Assembly: GCA_964482235.1 (NCBI GenBank)
Contig: CAYZWU010000023.1
Span: 1-64,000, forward strand
Length of the DNA: 64,000 nt
Direction of reading: 5' to 3'
DNA from: CAYZWU01 sp964482235
GTDB taxonomy: Bacteria > Planctomycetota > B15-G4 > CAYZWU01
The notes beneath the pieces are model-generated. The model did no database searches. It saw nothing but the letters and a program-made list of their open reading frames with translations, and was not told where the DNA came from. The position numbers and the translations under genes are program-made. Of this stretch, positions 25,760-34,100 are shown one piece after another. Position 1 is the first letter of the stretch. Each line of letters begins with the position of its first letter.

Positions 25760-26698
25760 TCACTTCTCGCCGACCTGCCTCAAGGAGAACGAAAGTGCGG
25801 CCCAGCCGTCGATCTCGAAGTGCTCGATCCGGACCGGGTGGGCGCCCTTCTTCAACGTAACAACGGCTCTGTCCTCGGTGGGGGGATGCCAGGTCCAGTT
25901 GTCGATCACCAGCTTTCCATCGATCCAGACCCTGATTCCATCGTCCGAGAGCGTGGTGATCTCGAAGGTGCCTGCCGGAAGAACGAGGTTCGTTTCCGCC
26001 ACGGTGCCGAAATGGTCGGCACGAAGGGTGCCGCCGGGCGCCGCCCCTCCCCAGTTGAAGGCGATCGCATCCAGGACGCGAGCTTCCTTCGGCTCCGTCC
26101 GGATCAGTTCCTTCCATGATTGTGGATCGGTGCGCGGATCCTTCTCCCGGTCCCACTGATAGAACTTCACCTCCCACTCCGTGGAGAGCAGCGTGCCCGA
26201 TGCGGCGAGCCTCTCCCCGCCGGTCTCGACTCCCAGGTGGAAGCGGTGCAGCCCCGGTCTCGCCGCTTTCACGACGACCGTTGCCGGAATCGTTCCCTTC
26301 AGGGGCGAGACGGACAGGCCGTCAGGCACGTTGCGGATCTCGAATTTTCCCCCCTCCCCGTAGATGAAGAACCGGCCCTCGTTTCCCGCGGTGATCGAGG
26401 CGGGCCAGACCTTCGGCTTCCTGAAGTCGTATGGTCCCCACTCGTCCACGAGAATGTACTCCCTGCCGCGGCGGGCTCCCTCGGGCAGGAAAGTGTCCAT
26501 GGTTCCCCTGCATTCCGGAGGGCTGTAGTCCCGCGACCGCTTCCCGAGGTCGATGCTCTCCGCTCCTTCGTCGGTGCGGTTCTCCTGAAGGCTCGTGTTC
26601 TTGCACTTGTCGTCCTCCTTCACCGACGTTCGGCATCCGATGAAGGCGTTCCGCTCTATCGTCGTATCCTCGGTCTCCCTGAGGCGGACGGCGATCCC
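25760..26698 (-). pseudogene. 3' fragment of right-handed beta-helix protein with PA14-like domain
   Basis: About 310 residues are left of a larger protein. The N-terminal part still visible reads as parallel beta-helix rungs (DTTIERNAFIGCRTSV, then CKNTSLQENRTDEG). The C-terminal ~150 residues are a PA14/GLEYA-type carbohydrate-binding domain (IAFNWGGAAPGG, TLSDDGIRVWIDGKLVIDNW, ALSFSLRQVGEK). There is no signal peptide or plausible start: the beta-helix frame runs back to about 26700 and then loses similarity. The complementary strand there becomes a glycosyltransferase fragment. A GTG at 26621 could give a shorter product but lies inside the helix. The intact protein was probably exported. 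Confidence 0.7.
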
Positions 26699-26941
26699 GT
26701 CGTGTCCACGAGGCTGGGATCAGAGGGGATTCCTGTCACCCATGGACGGAACATCCGTCTCGCCGATGATCCCGAGGATTTTGCCGCTGCCGTGATCGAG
26801 CTTCTCCGGAACAGGAAGGAGGCGGCCCGGATGGCGGCGGCGGGACGGCGCTTCGTGGAAGAGCATTTCGCGTGGGATGTGATCGGCGCCCGATTCGAGG
26901 AGACGCTGCATGCGGCCGCGGCAAGGGAGGTCGTGACGTGA
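26690..26941 (+). pseudogene. 3' fragment of GT4-type glycosyltransferase
   Basis: Only the last ~83 residues of a GT-B glycosyltransferase are present. It begins abruptly at DPVVSTRLGSEGIPV, which in intact relatives follows the EAMAAG motif of the nucleotide-sugar-binding domain. The end (RRFVEEHFAWDVIGARFEE) is the usual C-terminal helix. Everything upstream is the oppositely oriented beta-helix gene, also cut. The stop overlaps the GTG of the next gene by 4 bases, so the original gene was the upstream member of the polysaccharide operon that follows. Confidence 0.72.
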
Positions 26942-27522
26942 GAGGAACTCTGGCTGTCTACAGGGAAAGGTTCGCCAGGGGGAGGGTCTACTCGCCCGTC
27001 TCCTACCTGCTCGGCTCCTTCCTGCGTCGGCGCTTCACCGAAGCCGGCGCCGTGGCGTGGCTGCGCGGTCCGCCGATGCCGCGGATCGAGAAGAGGAACG
27101 GCGAGATCAGGGTGGCCGACGTGGCTCTCTATCCCGGAGTCGCCATGGTCTGCCGCAACGGCGGCCGCATCACCGTGGGCGACGGAACCTACATCAACCG
27201 GAACAGCTTCCTCTATGCCGAGAAGGAGATCTCCATCGGAGAAGGAGGCATGATTTCCTGGGACGTGATCATCACCGACACCGACGGCTTCGGCGAGAGG
27301 GGAGGCCCGGGCCGGACCCGGCCCGTATCGATCGGCAGGAACGCCTGGATCGGATCGAGGGTCGTGATACTCGGGGGCTCGACGATCGGCGACGGCGCCG
27401 TGGTGGCCGCCGGATCGGTGGTTCAGGGCCATGTGAAGCCCGGAGAGATCGTGGCCAGGCGGCCGGCCCGGGAGCTCCATGCCCACGCGGCGGCGGAGGA
27501 GATGAAAGGAGGGGCTGCATGA
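26938..27522 (+). CDS. Hexapeptide-repeat acyltransferase, first of three
   Basis: A 194-residue left-handed beta-helix acyltransferase, likely O- or N-acetylating a sugar of the surface polysaccharide. Repeats such as ITVGDGTYINRN, ISIGEGGMISWDV and VSIGRNAWIGSRVVILGG give the imperfect [LIV]-G-x4 pattern, and DTDGFGER occupies the catalytic loop position. The catalytic-type His (often DTDxH) is not obvious, so activity is less certain than for the next gene. GTG 26938 overlaps the glycosyltransferase stop, and the end overlaps the next ATG by 4 bases. Confidence 0.82.
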   Translation: MRGTLAVYRERFARGRVYSPVSYLLGSFLRRRFTEAGAVAWLRGPPMPRIEKRNGEIRVADVALYPGVAMVCRNGGRITVGDGTYINRNSFLYAEKEISIGEGGMISWDVIITDTDGFGERGGPGRTRPVSIGRNAWIGSRVVILGGSTIGDGAVVAAGSVVQGHVKPGEIVARRPARELHAHAAAEEMKGGAA

Positions 27523-28031
27523 TCGGCTTTCTGAACATCCGTCGGATGAAGAAACGGTTCGCCACTGCGGGAGACGTGATCCTGGAGCCGGGATCTCCGC
27601 GCCCGGCGATCAAAAACGAGGGCGGCGAGATTCACGTGGAGAACATCGTCCTTCATCCGGGCACCAGACTCTGGGTCAACAAGGGCGGCGTCTTGACCAT
27701 CGGCGAGGGGAGCTGCCTCCACAGGGGCGTGGAGGTCATCGCGTGGAAGAACGTCCGGATCGGCCGGAACTGCACGATCGGCTGGGACGTGCTCATCATG
27801 GACACGGACCTGCATCCCATCGGGGACAGGCCGATGAAGAATAAACCCGTTGTGATCGGAGATAACGCATGCATAGGTTGTCGCAGCATCATCCTGAAAG
27901 GTGTGACGATAGGAGAGGGGGCGATCGTGGCAGCCGGCTCGATCGTGACGAAGGACGTGGCGCCGAACACGGTGGTGGGCGGGGAGCCTGCGAAAGTCGT
28001 GGCGCAGATCAAGGCAAAAGCCGCGGTCTGA
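27519..28031 (+). CDS. Hexapeptide-repeat acyltransferase, second of three
   Basis: A 170-residue left-handed beta-helix acyltransferase. LIMDTDLHPIGDRP provides the active-site His in its usual D-T-D-x-H context; VVIGDNACIGCRSIILKG and GEGAIVAAGSIVTKDVAP are the late coils, and NTVVGGEPAKVV is the standard tail. It resembles its upstream neighbour enough to suggest local duplication. The ATG overlaps the previous stop (ATGA) and its own stop overlaps the next gene's start, so the group is translationally coupled. Likely donor is acetyl-CoA; acceptor unknown. Confidence 0.87.
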   Translation: MIGFLNIRRMKKRFATAGDVILEPGSPRPAIKNEGGEIHVENIVLHPGTRLWVNKGGVLTIGEGSCLHRGVEVIAWKNVRIGRNCTIGWDVLIMDTDLHPIGDRPMKNKPVVIGDNACIGCRSIILKGVTIGEGAIVAAGSIVTKDVAPNTVVGGEPAKVVAQIKAKAAV

Positions 28032-29218
28032 AGAACCCGAGGGTGGCCCTGCTGCGGGGGGCCTATTTCTCGCAGTTCGAGATGCAGACCTACGAGAAGA
28101 TGCTCGCCGAGATCGATCTCGAGGCCTTCGCCCTGCGGATCAACCGCTTCTCCCTCGATCTGATCAAGGTGCCGTGGCAGAGGGTCCTCTCGATCGACGA
28201 GCCGGTCACCTGGGTATCGCCCAAGCTGGGCTTCTACTTCAACCTCTTTCTCCAGGCCACATGCGGGCTCGACTACCTGCACCTCGGCCTGGTGAAGAAG
28301 CTGGCCGGCTTCGACATCGTGCACACCATGGAGACGTTCAACGCCTTCTCCTATCAAGGGCTCCTGGCGAAGCGGCGCTACGGCTCGAAGCTCGTGGTGA
28401 CCGTCTGGGAGAACAGGCCCTTCGCGGCTGAGCGGTTCAGGAAGAAAAGGGAGATGAAGTACGAGGTGCTCCGCGAGGCCGATCTCCTCGTGCCCATGAC
28501 CGACAGGGCGAAGGAGTGCCTGATCCTCGAGGGCGCCGATCCGGCGCGGATCAAGGTCCTGCCCGTGGGGATCGATGTGGAGCAGTTCCGGCCGAAGGAC
28601 GGGGAGAGCCCGATCCGGCGGAAGCTCGGCATCGGCGCCGACGAGGTCGTGATCGTCAGCGTGGCTGCCCTCAGGTGGGAGAAGGGGATCCACGATATCG
28701 TGCACGCCTTCCAGCGCATGAAGATGAACCCCCTGCTCTCGGGGCGGAAGATGAGGCTGATCCTGGCCGGCTCGGGCCCGGAGAAGAAGGAACTCGACTC
28801 GATCATCTCGCGGCTCGGCCTCCGGGACGATGTCTTCATCCGCCGCTTCGATTACAACGAGATACCGGATGTCTACCGCGCCGCCGATATCTTCGTGCTG
28901 GCCAGCTGCGCGCGACGCGGCTGGTTCGAGCAGTTCGGCTACGTGCTGCCCGAGGCGATGGCGAGCGGCCTGCCCGTCGTTGCGGCCCAGAGCGGATCGA
29001 TCCCCGAGGTCGTGGGGCCTTCGGGTATCATCGTTCCTCCTTCCGACTTCATGGGCCTTGCCGATGCGCTTGCTCCGCTCGTGGCCGAGAGAGGCATGAG
29101 AGAGGACCTGGGCCGGAAGGCACGGGAAGAGGCCGTGCGGCGGTACGATTCGAACAAGAACGCCGAGAAGTTGAAAGAGGCCTACCTGGATCTGCTGGAG
29201 GACCGCAGTCGTGAATAG
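28028..29218 (+). CDS. GT4-family glycosyltransferase, apparent CTG start
   Basis: A 396-residue GT-B glycosyltransferase. VALLRGAYFSQFEMQTYE opens the acceptor domain. The donor domain has VSVAALRWEKGIHDIVHAF, LILAGSGPEKKEL and the EX7E-type GYVLPEAMASGLPVVAA (about 305-321), fitting retaining GT4 enzymes. The frame is open far upstream, but similarity begins just before VALL. The codon at 28028 is CTG, overlapping the previous stop as CTGA in the same way that its neighbours use ATGA or GTGA, so an unusual CTG start is likely. A GTG at 28043 is the alternative. Linkage formed is unknown. Confidence 0.85.
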   Translation: MKNPRVALLRGAYFSQFEMQTYEKMLAEIDLEAFALRINRFSLDLIKVPWQRVLSIDEPVTWVSPKLGFYFNLFLQATCGLDYLHLGLVKKLAGFDIVHTMETFNAFSYQGLLAKRRYGSKLVVTVWENRPFAAERFRKKREMKYEVLREADLLVPMTDRAKECLILEGADPARIKVLPVGIDVEQFRPKDGESPIRRKLGIGADEVVIVSVAALRWEKGIHDIVHAFQRMKMNPLLSGRKMRLILAGSGPEKKELDSIISRLGLRDDVFIRRFDYNEIPDVYRAADIFVLASCARRGWFEQFGYVLPEAMASGLPVVAAQSGSIPEVVGPSGIIVPPSDFMGLADALAPLVAERGMREDLGRKAREEAVRRYDSNKNAEKLKEAYLDLLEDRSRE

Positions 29219-30251
29219 AATCCTGCTCGTCACTGCAGATGCGGAACGGATCAAGGACGAGTTCGACCTGGGCGGCCAGCCCCGCGTCGACTTTCTCGAG
29301 ATAGCCAAGGCGCTCGATGCGGAGATCATCAGCTATTCCGACGTGGACAGCGCCACGGCGCTCACCGTCAAGCTGGTGCGCCGACTCCTCGGCCGCAACG
29401 TCGCCCTGGCGTTCATGGGCTATCGGCAGAAGGCCGACTCCTGCTTCACCACGGCGGAGAACGTGGGCATGGCCCTCGCCTTTCTCCTGCGTTTTCGCCA
29501 GAGGCGCCCCTCGCACGTGATGATCAGCCACAAGCTCTCGGCCGGGAAGAAGAAGTGGATCTTCCGCGCCCTGGGGCTCAAGAAGAGCGTCGACGGCCTC
29601 ATCGCCTACACCTCCGAGCAAACCCTGTTCGCCGAGAAGTGGCTCGGTTTCGACGAGAGCCGGCTGCACCGCATCCAGTTCCACTGCGACCACACCTTCT
29701 TCAAGCCGCCGGAGAGGGAAGCGCTGCCCCGGGAGGGGATCGTCTCCGTGGGGCGCGAGCTGCGCGATTATCCCACGCTGATCGAGGCTGTCAGGGGGCA
29801 GGATGTCCGTGCGTCGATCGTGGGTTCGTCGCCCTGGTCGAGGAGGCGCGACCTCCTGACATCACAGGAGATCCCGTCCAACGTGCAGCTCCTGTCCGGG
29901 CTGTCCTACGAGGAGCTGCGCGATCTCTACCTCTCCTCGGCCCTGGCCGTTGTGCCTTTGTTGGACGTGGACTCTCCCGCAGGAGTGACATCGATCTTCG
30001 AGGCCCTGGCCACGGAGACGCCGGTGCTGGTGAGCCGGACAAAGGGGATCGAGGATTCGATCCGGGACTGCCCCGGCGTCATGACGGTGAAGCAGGGCGA
30101 TCCGGCCTCGCTTCGGGACGCCATCGCGGACGCCCTTTCGGACAGGGACAGGCTCGCCGCGATGGGCCGTGACGGCCGGGAGGCCATCGAGAACGACAGG
30201 AGCCTCGATCATTTCGTCGACACGATACGCCATATCGTAGTGGAGGTTTGA
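29211..30251 (+). CDS. Glycosyltransferase (GT-B fold)
   Basis: A 346-residue glycosyltransferase that begins with GTG inside the previous gene's last codons. The N-terminal domain is less conserved; the C-terminal half has IVSVGRELRDYPTLIEAV, VQLLSGLSYEELRDLYLSS and VPLLDVDSPAGVTSIFEALATETPV, where the Glu-containing segment near the end corresponds to the donor-binding EX7E region of GT4. Many basic residues and no membrane helix suggest a peripheral enzyme at the inner membrane. It acts, by position, on the polysaccharide built by the neighbouring enzymes. Confidence 0.8.
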   Translation: MNRILLVTADAERIKDEFDLGGQPRVDFLEIAKALDAEIISYSDVDSATALTVKLVRRLLGRNVALAFMGYRQKADSCFTTAENVGMALAFLLRFRQRRPSHVMISHKLSAGKKKWIFRALGLKKSVDGLIAYTSEQTLFAEKWLGFDESRLHRIQFHCDHTFFKPPEREALPREGIVSVGRELRDYPTLIEAVRGQDVRASIVGSSPWSRRRDLLTSQEIPSNVQLLSGLSYEELRDLYLSSALAVVPLLDVDSPAGVTSIFEALATETPVLVSRTKGIEDSIRDCPGVMTVKQGDPASLRDAIADALSDRDRLAAMGRDGREAIENDRSLDHFVDTIRHIVVEV

Positions 30252-30254
30252 AAG

Positions 30255-30890
30255 TTGAGTGAAAGAAGCATGGGTGCCGGACTGCTGAAGGGAAATTCGC
30301 CCATCAGTCTCTTCAGGAAGGCCTGGGGCGTTATCGAGGCCAGGTATCGTCTGAGGAAATTCAGCCGTCTGGGAAAGAGACCGCGCATAACGGGAAAACC
30401 GCGCGTGATCAACATGGGCTGGATGGATATGGGGGACAGGGGGATCATCTTCTCCCACATCGTGCAGTCGGAGCTCGTGAGCCACCCCGAGGGGCGTCTC
30501 GAGATCGGCGACGGCGTCTTCATCAACTACGGTGCTTCCATATCGGCTCACAACCTGGTGAGGATCGGATCGGGCACCCAGATCGCCCAGTATGCCGTGA
30601 TCATGGATAACGACTACCACCGGGTGGGCAACCTGTCCGAGGCTTCCGAGTCGAAGCCGATCATCTTTGGGAAGAACGTCTGGCTTGGCGTGCGGGTGGT
30701 GGTGCTCAAGGGCGTGACGATCGGCGACAACTCGGTGATCGGCGCGGGGAGCGTGGTGACCAAGTCGATCCCTCCGAACTGCCTGGCCGGAGGCGTGCCC
30801 GCAAAGGTGATCAAGTGTTTCGATCCCGAGGAAAGCGATGACACGAAGAGCATCGAGAGGGAGCCCGCAGTAGTGGGATCAGTTTCATGA
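30255..30890 (+). CDS. Hexapeptide-repeat acyltransferase, third of three
   Basis: A 211-residue acyltransferase with left-handed beta-helix repeats (LEIGDGVFINYGASISAHN, VRIGSGTQIAQYAVIMDN). The active-site loop DNDYHRVG supplies the His, and NSVIGAGSVVTKSIPPN with LAGGVPAKVIK ends the domain. This matches the maltose/galactoside O-acetyltransferase group. The start is taken as TTG 30255, which has GGAGG at a good distance; an ATG at 30270 has none. The last bases overlap the GT2 start (ATGA). Confidence 0.87.
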   Translation: MSERSMGAGLLKGNSPISLFRKAWGVIEARYRLRKFSRLGKRPRITGKPRVINMGWMDMGDRGIIFSHIVQSELVSHPEGRLEIGDGVFINYGASISAHNLVRIGSGTQIAQYAVIMDNDYHRVGNLSEASESKPIIFGKNVWLGVRVVVLKGVTIGDNSVIGAGSVVTKSIPPNCLAGGVPAKVIKCFDPEESDDTKSIEREPAVVGSVS

Positions 30891-32101
30891 TTTTGATGGA
30901 TATCCTCGTTGCGATTCTGTTTCTCTTTGCGTTCCTGTTCGCAGGCGTGAGCCTCTATCTTTTCGGGCTCACCCTCGCCTCAGTGGCCGCCTCGTTCCGG
31001 AAAGGGAAAAGAGGGGGCGGCCGGACACGCTTTGCCGTGGTGATCCCGGCCCATGACGAGGCCCTCAACATCGAGAACGTGGTGAAGGGCGTGCAGGGCG
31101 TCGACTACCCGGCCGATCTCTTCGATGTGGTGGTCGTGGCAGACAACTGCAGCGACGACACGGCCCGCCGCGCCCTCGACGCGGGAGCCGACGTCGTGGA
31201 GAGGGAGGACAGCGAGCGCCGCGGGAAGGGGTATGCCCTGGACTACGCCTTCAAGCGTCTCCTCGAGCAGGAGCCCCGATACGACGCCTTCGTGGTGCTC
31301 GACGCGGACAGCCTCGTGTCCGACAACTTCCTGAGGGAGATGGATGCCGCGATGGAAAAGGGCGCGCAGGCCGTGCAGGCCCATTACGACGTTCTCAATC
31401 CGGAAGAGAACTGGCGCACCGCCCTGATGTATACCGCCCTCTGCGCCGTTCATCTGGTGAGACCCCTGGCACGCTCGCACTTCGGACTTTCCGTCGGCCT
31501 GAAGGGGAACGGGATGTGCTTCTCACGCGAGGTGGTCGATCGGTTTGGGTGGAACGCCTTCTCGGTGGTCGAGGACATGGAGTACGGATTCAACCTCTGC
31601 CTCGAGGGGATCGCCGTCGATTTCGCGCCGCGCGCCAAGGTCCGGGCTCAGATGGCGGCAGGGGAGAAGGAATCCACCACGCAGAGAATCAGGTGGGAAG
31701 GCGGAAGGCAGGCCATGGTGCGGGAGTGGTTCTCGCTCCTCCTCTGGCAGGGGATCAAGCGCCGCAGCATCCGCTGCCTCGACCTGGCCGTCGATCTGCT
31801 CATTCCCCCTCTGACCAAGATGGTGGCCGCCACCGTCGTTCTAGGCCTTGCCGCACTTTCGCTCTTCCTCAACGATCTGGCTGGGTGGCCGCTGCCGGCG
31901 CTCTGCGGGATCTCGCTGGGAATGCAGGGCTTCTATGTCCTCGTCGGGCTCGTCCTCAACAGGTCGCCGATCCGGATCTACCTGGCACTCCTCCACGCAC
32001 CGTTCTTCATCGTCTGGAAGATGTCGGTCTACCGGCTCATGAAACGGGACAAGGGGGTCGATCAGTGGGTGAGAACGGGAAGGACCAAGATCGGGAGCTG
32101 A
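30887..32101 (+). CDS. Membrane GT2-family glycosyltransferase
   Basis: A 404-residue processive-type family 2 glycosyltransferase. One membrane helix lies at about 5-30; the GT-A domain has VVIPAHDEALNIENV, VVVADNCSDDT, VVLDADSLV (the metal-binding DxD equivalent), VVEDMEYGFNL and QRIRWEGGRQ, the Q-x-x-R-W motif of cellulose/hyaluronan/PNAG-type synthases. Two to three C-terminal helices (about 305-375) would form a transmembrane channel part. It is the last gene of the plus-strand polysaccharide operon. It is followed by a 64-base spacer filled with hairpin repeats. Confidence 0.9.
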   Translation: MILMDILVAILFLFAFLFAGVSLYLFGLTLASVAASFRKGKRGGGRTRFAVVIPAHDEALNIENVVKGVQGVDYPADLFDVVVVADNCSDDTARRALDAGADVVEREDSERRGKGYALDYAFKRLLEQEPRYDAFVVLDADSLVSDNFLREMDAAMEKGAQAVQAHYDVLNPEENWRTALMYTALCAVHLVRPLARSHFGLSVGLKGNGMCFSREVVDRFGWNAFSVVEDMEYGFNLCLEGIAVDFAPRAKVRAQMAAGEKESTTQRIRWEGGRQAMVREWFSLLLWQGIKRRSIRCLDLAVDLLIPPLTKMVAATVVLGLAALSLFLNDLAGWPLPALCGISLGMQGFYVLVGLVLNRSPIRIYLALLHAPFFIVWKMSVYRLMKRDKGVDQWVRTGRTKIGS

Positions 32102-32110
32102 AGACCGGGA

Positions 32111-32164
32111 GCTGATCGGAATCAGCCGAGCTGATCGGAATCAGCCGAGCTGATCGGAATCAGC
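32111..32164. repeat. Three-unit hairpin array, left of the glycosyltransferase-STAS gene
   Basis: Three units of GCTGATCGGAATCAGC (32111-32126, 32130-32145, 32149-32164) recur with a strict 19-base period. Each folds into a 6-base-pair stem with a CGGA loop on the plus strand. The array fills the gap between two convergent genes and stops two bases before the TAA at 32166. The same unit occurs in the opposite orientation at 33717-33751. Confidence 0.9.
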
Positions 32165-32165
32165 A

Positions 32166-33674
32166 TTACCGGCACAGGGCCGTCTTCAGCTCGGAATCGA
32201 GCTCCGCCTCATCGAGCATGCTCTTGATCTCCCCCTTCTTCTTGATCTTCACCAGGTGATTCGAGGGAGCCAGCCGGTCCTTCAATCTCATGATCCTCTG
32301 CAGGCCCGTGCTGTCCATGAAGTTCAGGTCCTCGAGATCGAGCACCAGATTCTCCACGCTCTGCGCGGGCTGGATCGCATCCAGGTCGATGGCAGGAGCC
32401 GTGAGATCGGTGAGCTCGCCCTTCAGGTCGACGACCAGGGAGCCGTTCTTCTCCTCGGTGCGGCAGTCGACCTTCCTGCCCGCATCCTTGTCTTCGAGCA
32501 GACCGACGGCCGCTTCCACGTCTCTCGAAATCAGCGGCTCCAGGTGTGCGTGGATCCTCATTGCGACCATCAGGCCCTTCAGCCTCCCGGAAACACCGCT
32601 CAGCCTGAACGGCATGCCGGCATCGCGAGCCCATTTCTCGAGAGCCAGGATGAAGCCGAGCCCGGCGGCATCGCTGTATCGCGTGTCGCCGAGGTCGAGG
32701 ACGAGATGGTCCAGATCATGAGCCTCCCGGAAGACCAGGTCCCCGTGCCCGGCTGCGTTAGACCTTCTCAGGGCGGAGGAGGCGTGGAGGATGCCGACGT
32801 TCCCCCGCTTTTCCAGATGCGGCGCCGGGTCGGCCCGGCCGAATCGCGCGATCCTGTGCCAGAGGCGGTTCATCCTGTCGGCCAGGATGGAAAAAACGAA
32901 GGCATGGCCGAAGATGACCGCGCCGCGCGAGTAGCGCAGCCAGAGGCGCCGCGGTTCGGCGAGGATCCTGTAGATCCACTCCGTCCCCGTCTTCTGCATC
33001 CAGCGGGGAGCCCTCTTGACCCTGCCGGTTACGAAGTTGAACGTCCCGCCGATGCCGATGGAGACTGGCACCTCGAGTCGATGGCGGATGCGGCGGAACC
33101 AGAGCTCCTGCTTGGGATTGCCGAGGCCGATCAGCAGGACGTCGGGCCGGCAGGCGTTGATGTCCCTGATGATCGGCTCGTCGTCCTCGGGAAATCGGAG
33201 CAGGTTCTTTCCCTTGATATGGATGAAGGGCGACGATTTCCCGCTGATCCTGATCGAGGGATTCATGTCGATGAAGAGGTCGGAGACCCTGGCAAGGGTC
33301 TCTTCGTCACTGCCGAGCAGGTAGACGCCGAGACCCTTCGTTCTCCTGACGAGCTCGGGCACCAGGTCCGAGCCGGCAACGCGTCCCGGCAGGGGGGCGC
33401 CGAGCAGCCTGGCAGCCAGCACTACCGGCATCCCGTCGGCGATCGAGAGGTCGCTCTCGCGATAGACGGAGTGGAGCTCGGGGTGCTTCGTGCGGAACGA
33501 GCAGAACCGGATGATGTTCGTCAGGAAGTCGACGTTCGGTGTGGTGATGTATCTGGGAACGCCGTCCTTCCTGAACATCTCGATCCACGACTCGATCCTC
33601 TCGATCGTCCCGTCGAGGTCCACCACGTCGAATGGCGTTCCGCATACTGCCACTCTTTCGGCTATGGGATTCAT
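32166..33674 (-). CDS. WecG/TagA/CpsF glycosyltransferase fused to two STAS domains
   Basis: A 502-residue fusion. Residues 1-~245 are a GT26 glycosyltransferase: ITTPNVDFL, SIADGMPVVLAARLLG (including the catalytic-type Asp), GVYLLGSDE, LLIGLGNPKQELW and GIGGTFNFVTGRVKRAPRW. This family adds the second sugar, often ManNAc(A), to an undecaprenyl-linked precursor. Residues ~288-393 and ~403-500 are STAS domains. In the first the phospho-site loop is YSDAAGLG, with Ala where Ser is phosphorylated in SpoIIAA/RsbV. In the second it is MDSTGLQ with Ser455 intact. The ATG has GGGGGAAG upstream. It lies between polysaccharide genes and an RsbV/RsbW pair, and between inverted hairpin arrays. Confidence 0.9.
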   Translation of the reverse strand: MNPIAERVAVCGTPFDVVDLDGTIERIESWIEMFRKDGVPRYITTPNVDFLTNIIRFCSFRTKHPELHSVYRESDLSIADGMPVVLAARLLGAPLPGRVAGSDLVPELVRRTKGLGVYLLGSDEETLARVSDLFIDMNPSIRISGKSSPFIHIKGKNLLRFPEDDEPIIRDINACRPDVLLIGLGNPKQELWFRRIRHRLEVPVSIGIGGTFNFVTGRVKRAPRWMQKTGTEWIYRILAEPRRLWLRYSRGAVIFGHAFVFSILADRMNRLWHRIARFGRADPAPHLEKRGNVGILHASSALRRSNAAGHGDLVFREAHDLDHLVLDLGDTRYSDAAGLGFILALEKWARDAGMPFRLSGVSGRLKGLMVAMRIHAHLEPLISRDVEAAVGLLEDKDAGRKVDCRTEEKNGSLVVDLKGELTDLTAPAIDLDAIQPAQSVENLVLDLEDLNFMDSTGLQRIMRLKDRLAPSNHLVKIKKKGEIKSMLDEAELDSELKTALCR

Positions 33675-33716
33675 GGCTTCCCCCGGGTGGTTTCTACCTG
33701 CTCTGGCCTTATTTCG

Positions 33717-33751
33717 GCTGATTCCGATCAGCGCGGCTGATTCCGATCAGC
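33717..33751. repeat. Two-unit hairpin array, right of the glycosyltransferase-STAS gene
   Basis: Two units of GCTGATTCCGATCAGC (33717-33732 and 33736-33751) sit 19 bases apart, the same period as the array at 32111-32164 but in reverse orientation (TCCG loop on the plus strand). The second unit covers the stop codon of the STAS antagonist gene. Together the arrays bracket a ~1.55 kb segment. Confidence 0.9.
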
Positions 33752-34085
33752 CCTCGAAGGCAGTGAGCGCTTCCTCACGCGTGTTGTAGATGTCGAAGAT
33801 ACGGTGCATGCGGATCAGCTCGAAGAGCGCCCGGACAGGTTTCGAGACGCTGCAAAGCTTGAGATCGCCGCCGTCGGCATTCAGCTGGCGCAGGCAGGAG
33901 AGCAGGGCGCCGCAGCCCGAGCTGTCGACGAAGCGCATCTCGCTCATGTCGACCACGAGCTTCTTGTTCTCCTCGAGCAGCAAGCCCATGTCGTTCTTGA
34001 ACTCCTTGCTGTTGGCTGCGTCCAGCGATTCTCCGGGTAGGACCACCACCGTCACGTCGTTGTACTTTTCGATGCACAGGTTCAT
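33747..34085 (-). CDS. STAS-domain anti-sigma factor antagonist (RsbV/SpoIIAA-like)
   Basis: A 112-residue single STAS domain, the normal size of an anti-anti-sigma factor. ESLDAANSKEF, LVVDMSEMRFVDSSGCGAL and the late VRALFELIRM pattern match the family; Ser55 in VDSSG is the expected phosphorylation site. In the known scheme the unphosphorylated form binds the RsbW-like kinase and releases its target; phosphorylation by the kinase reverses this. The kinase gene lies 15 bases upstream in the same direction, and a PP2C phosphatase that could dephosphorylate it is encoded divergently. Confidence 0.92.
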   Translation of the reverse strand: MNLCIEKYNDVTVVVLPGESLDAANSKEFKNDMGLLLEENKKLVVDMSEMRFVDSSGCGALLSCLRQLNADGGDLKLCSVSKPVRALFELIRMHRIFDIYNTREEALTAFEG

Positions 34086-34100
34086 CTTGTTTTCCCCTTA

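Noticed and set aside
32111..32164. Ordinary intrinsic terminator between convergent genes
   Set aside because: There is no T-run on either strand and three identical hairpins occur with a fixed period, so it is listed as a repeat array; termination remains possible.
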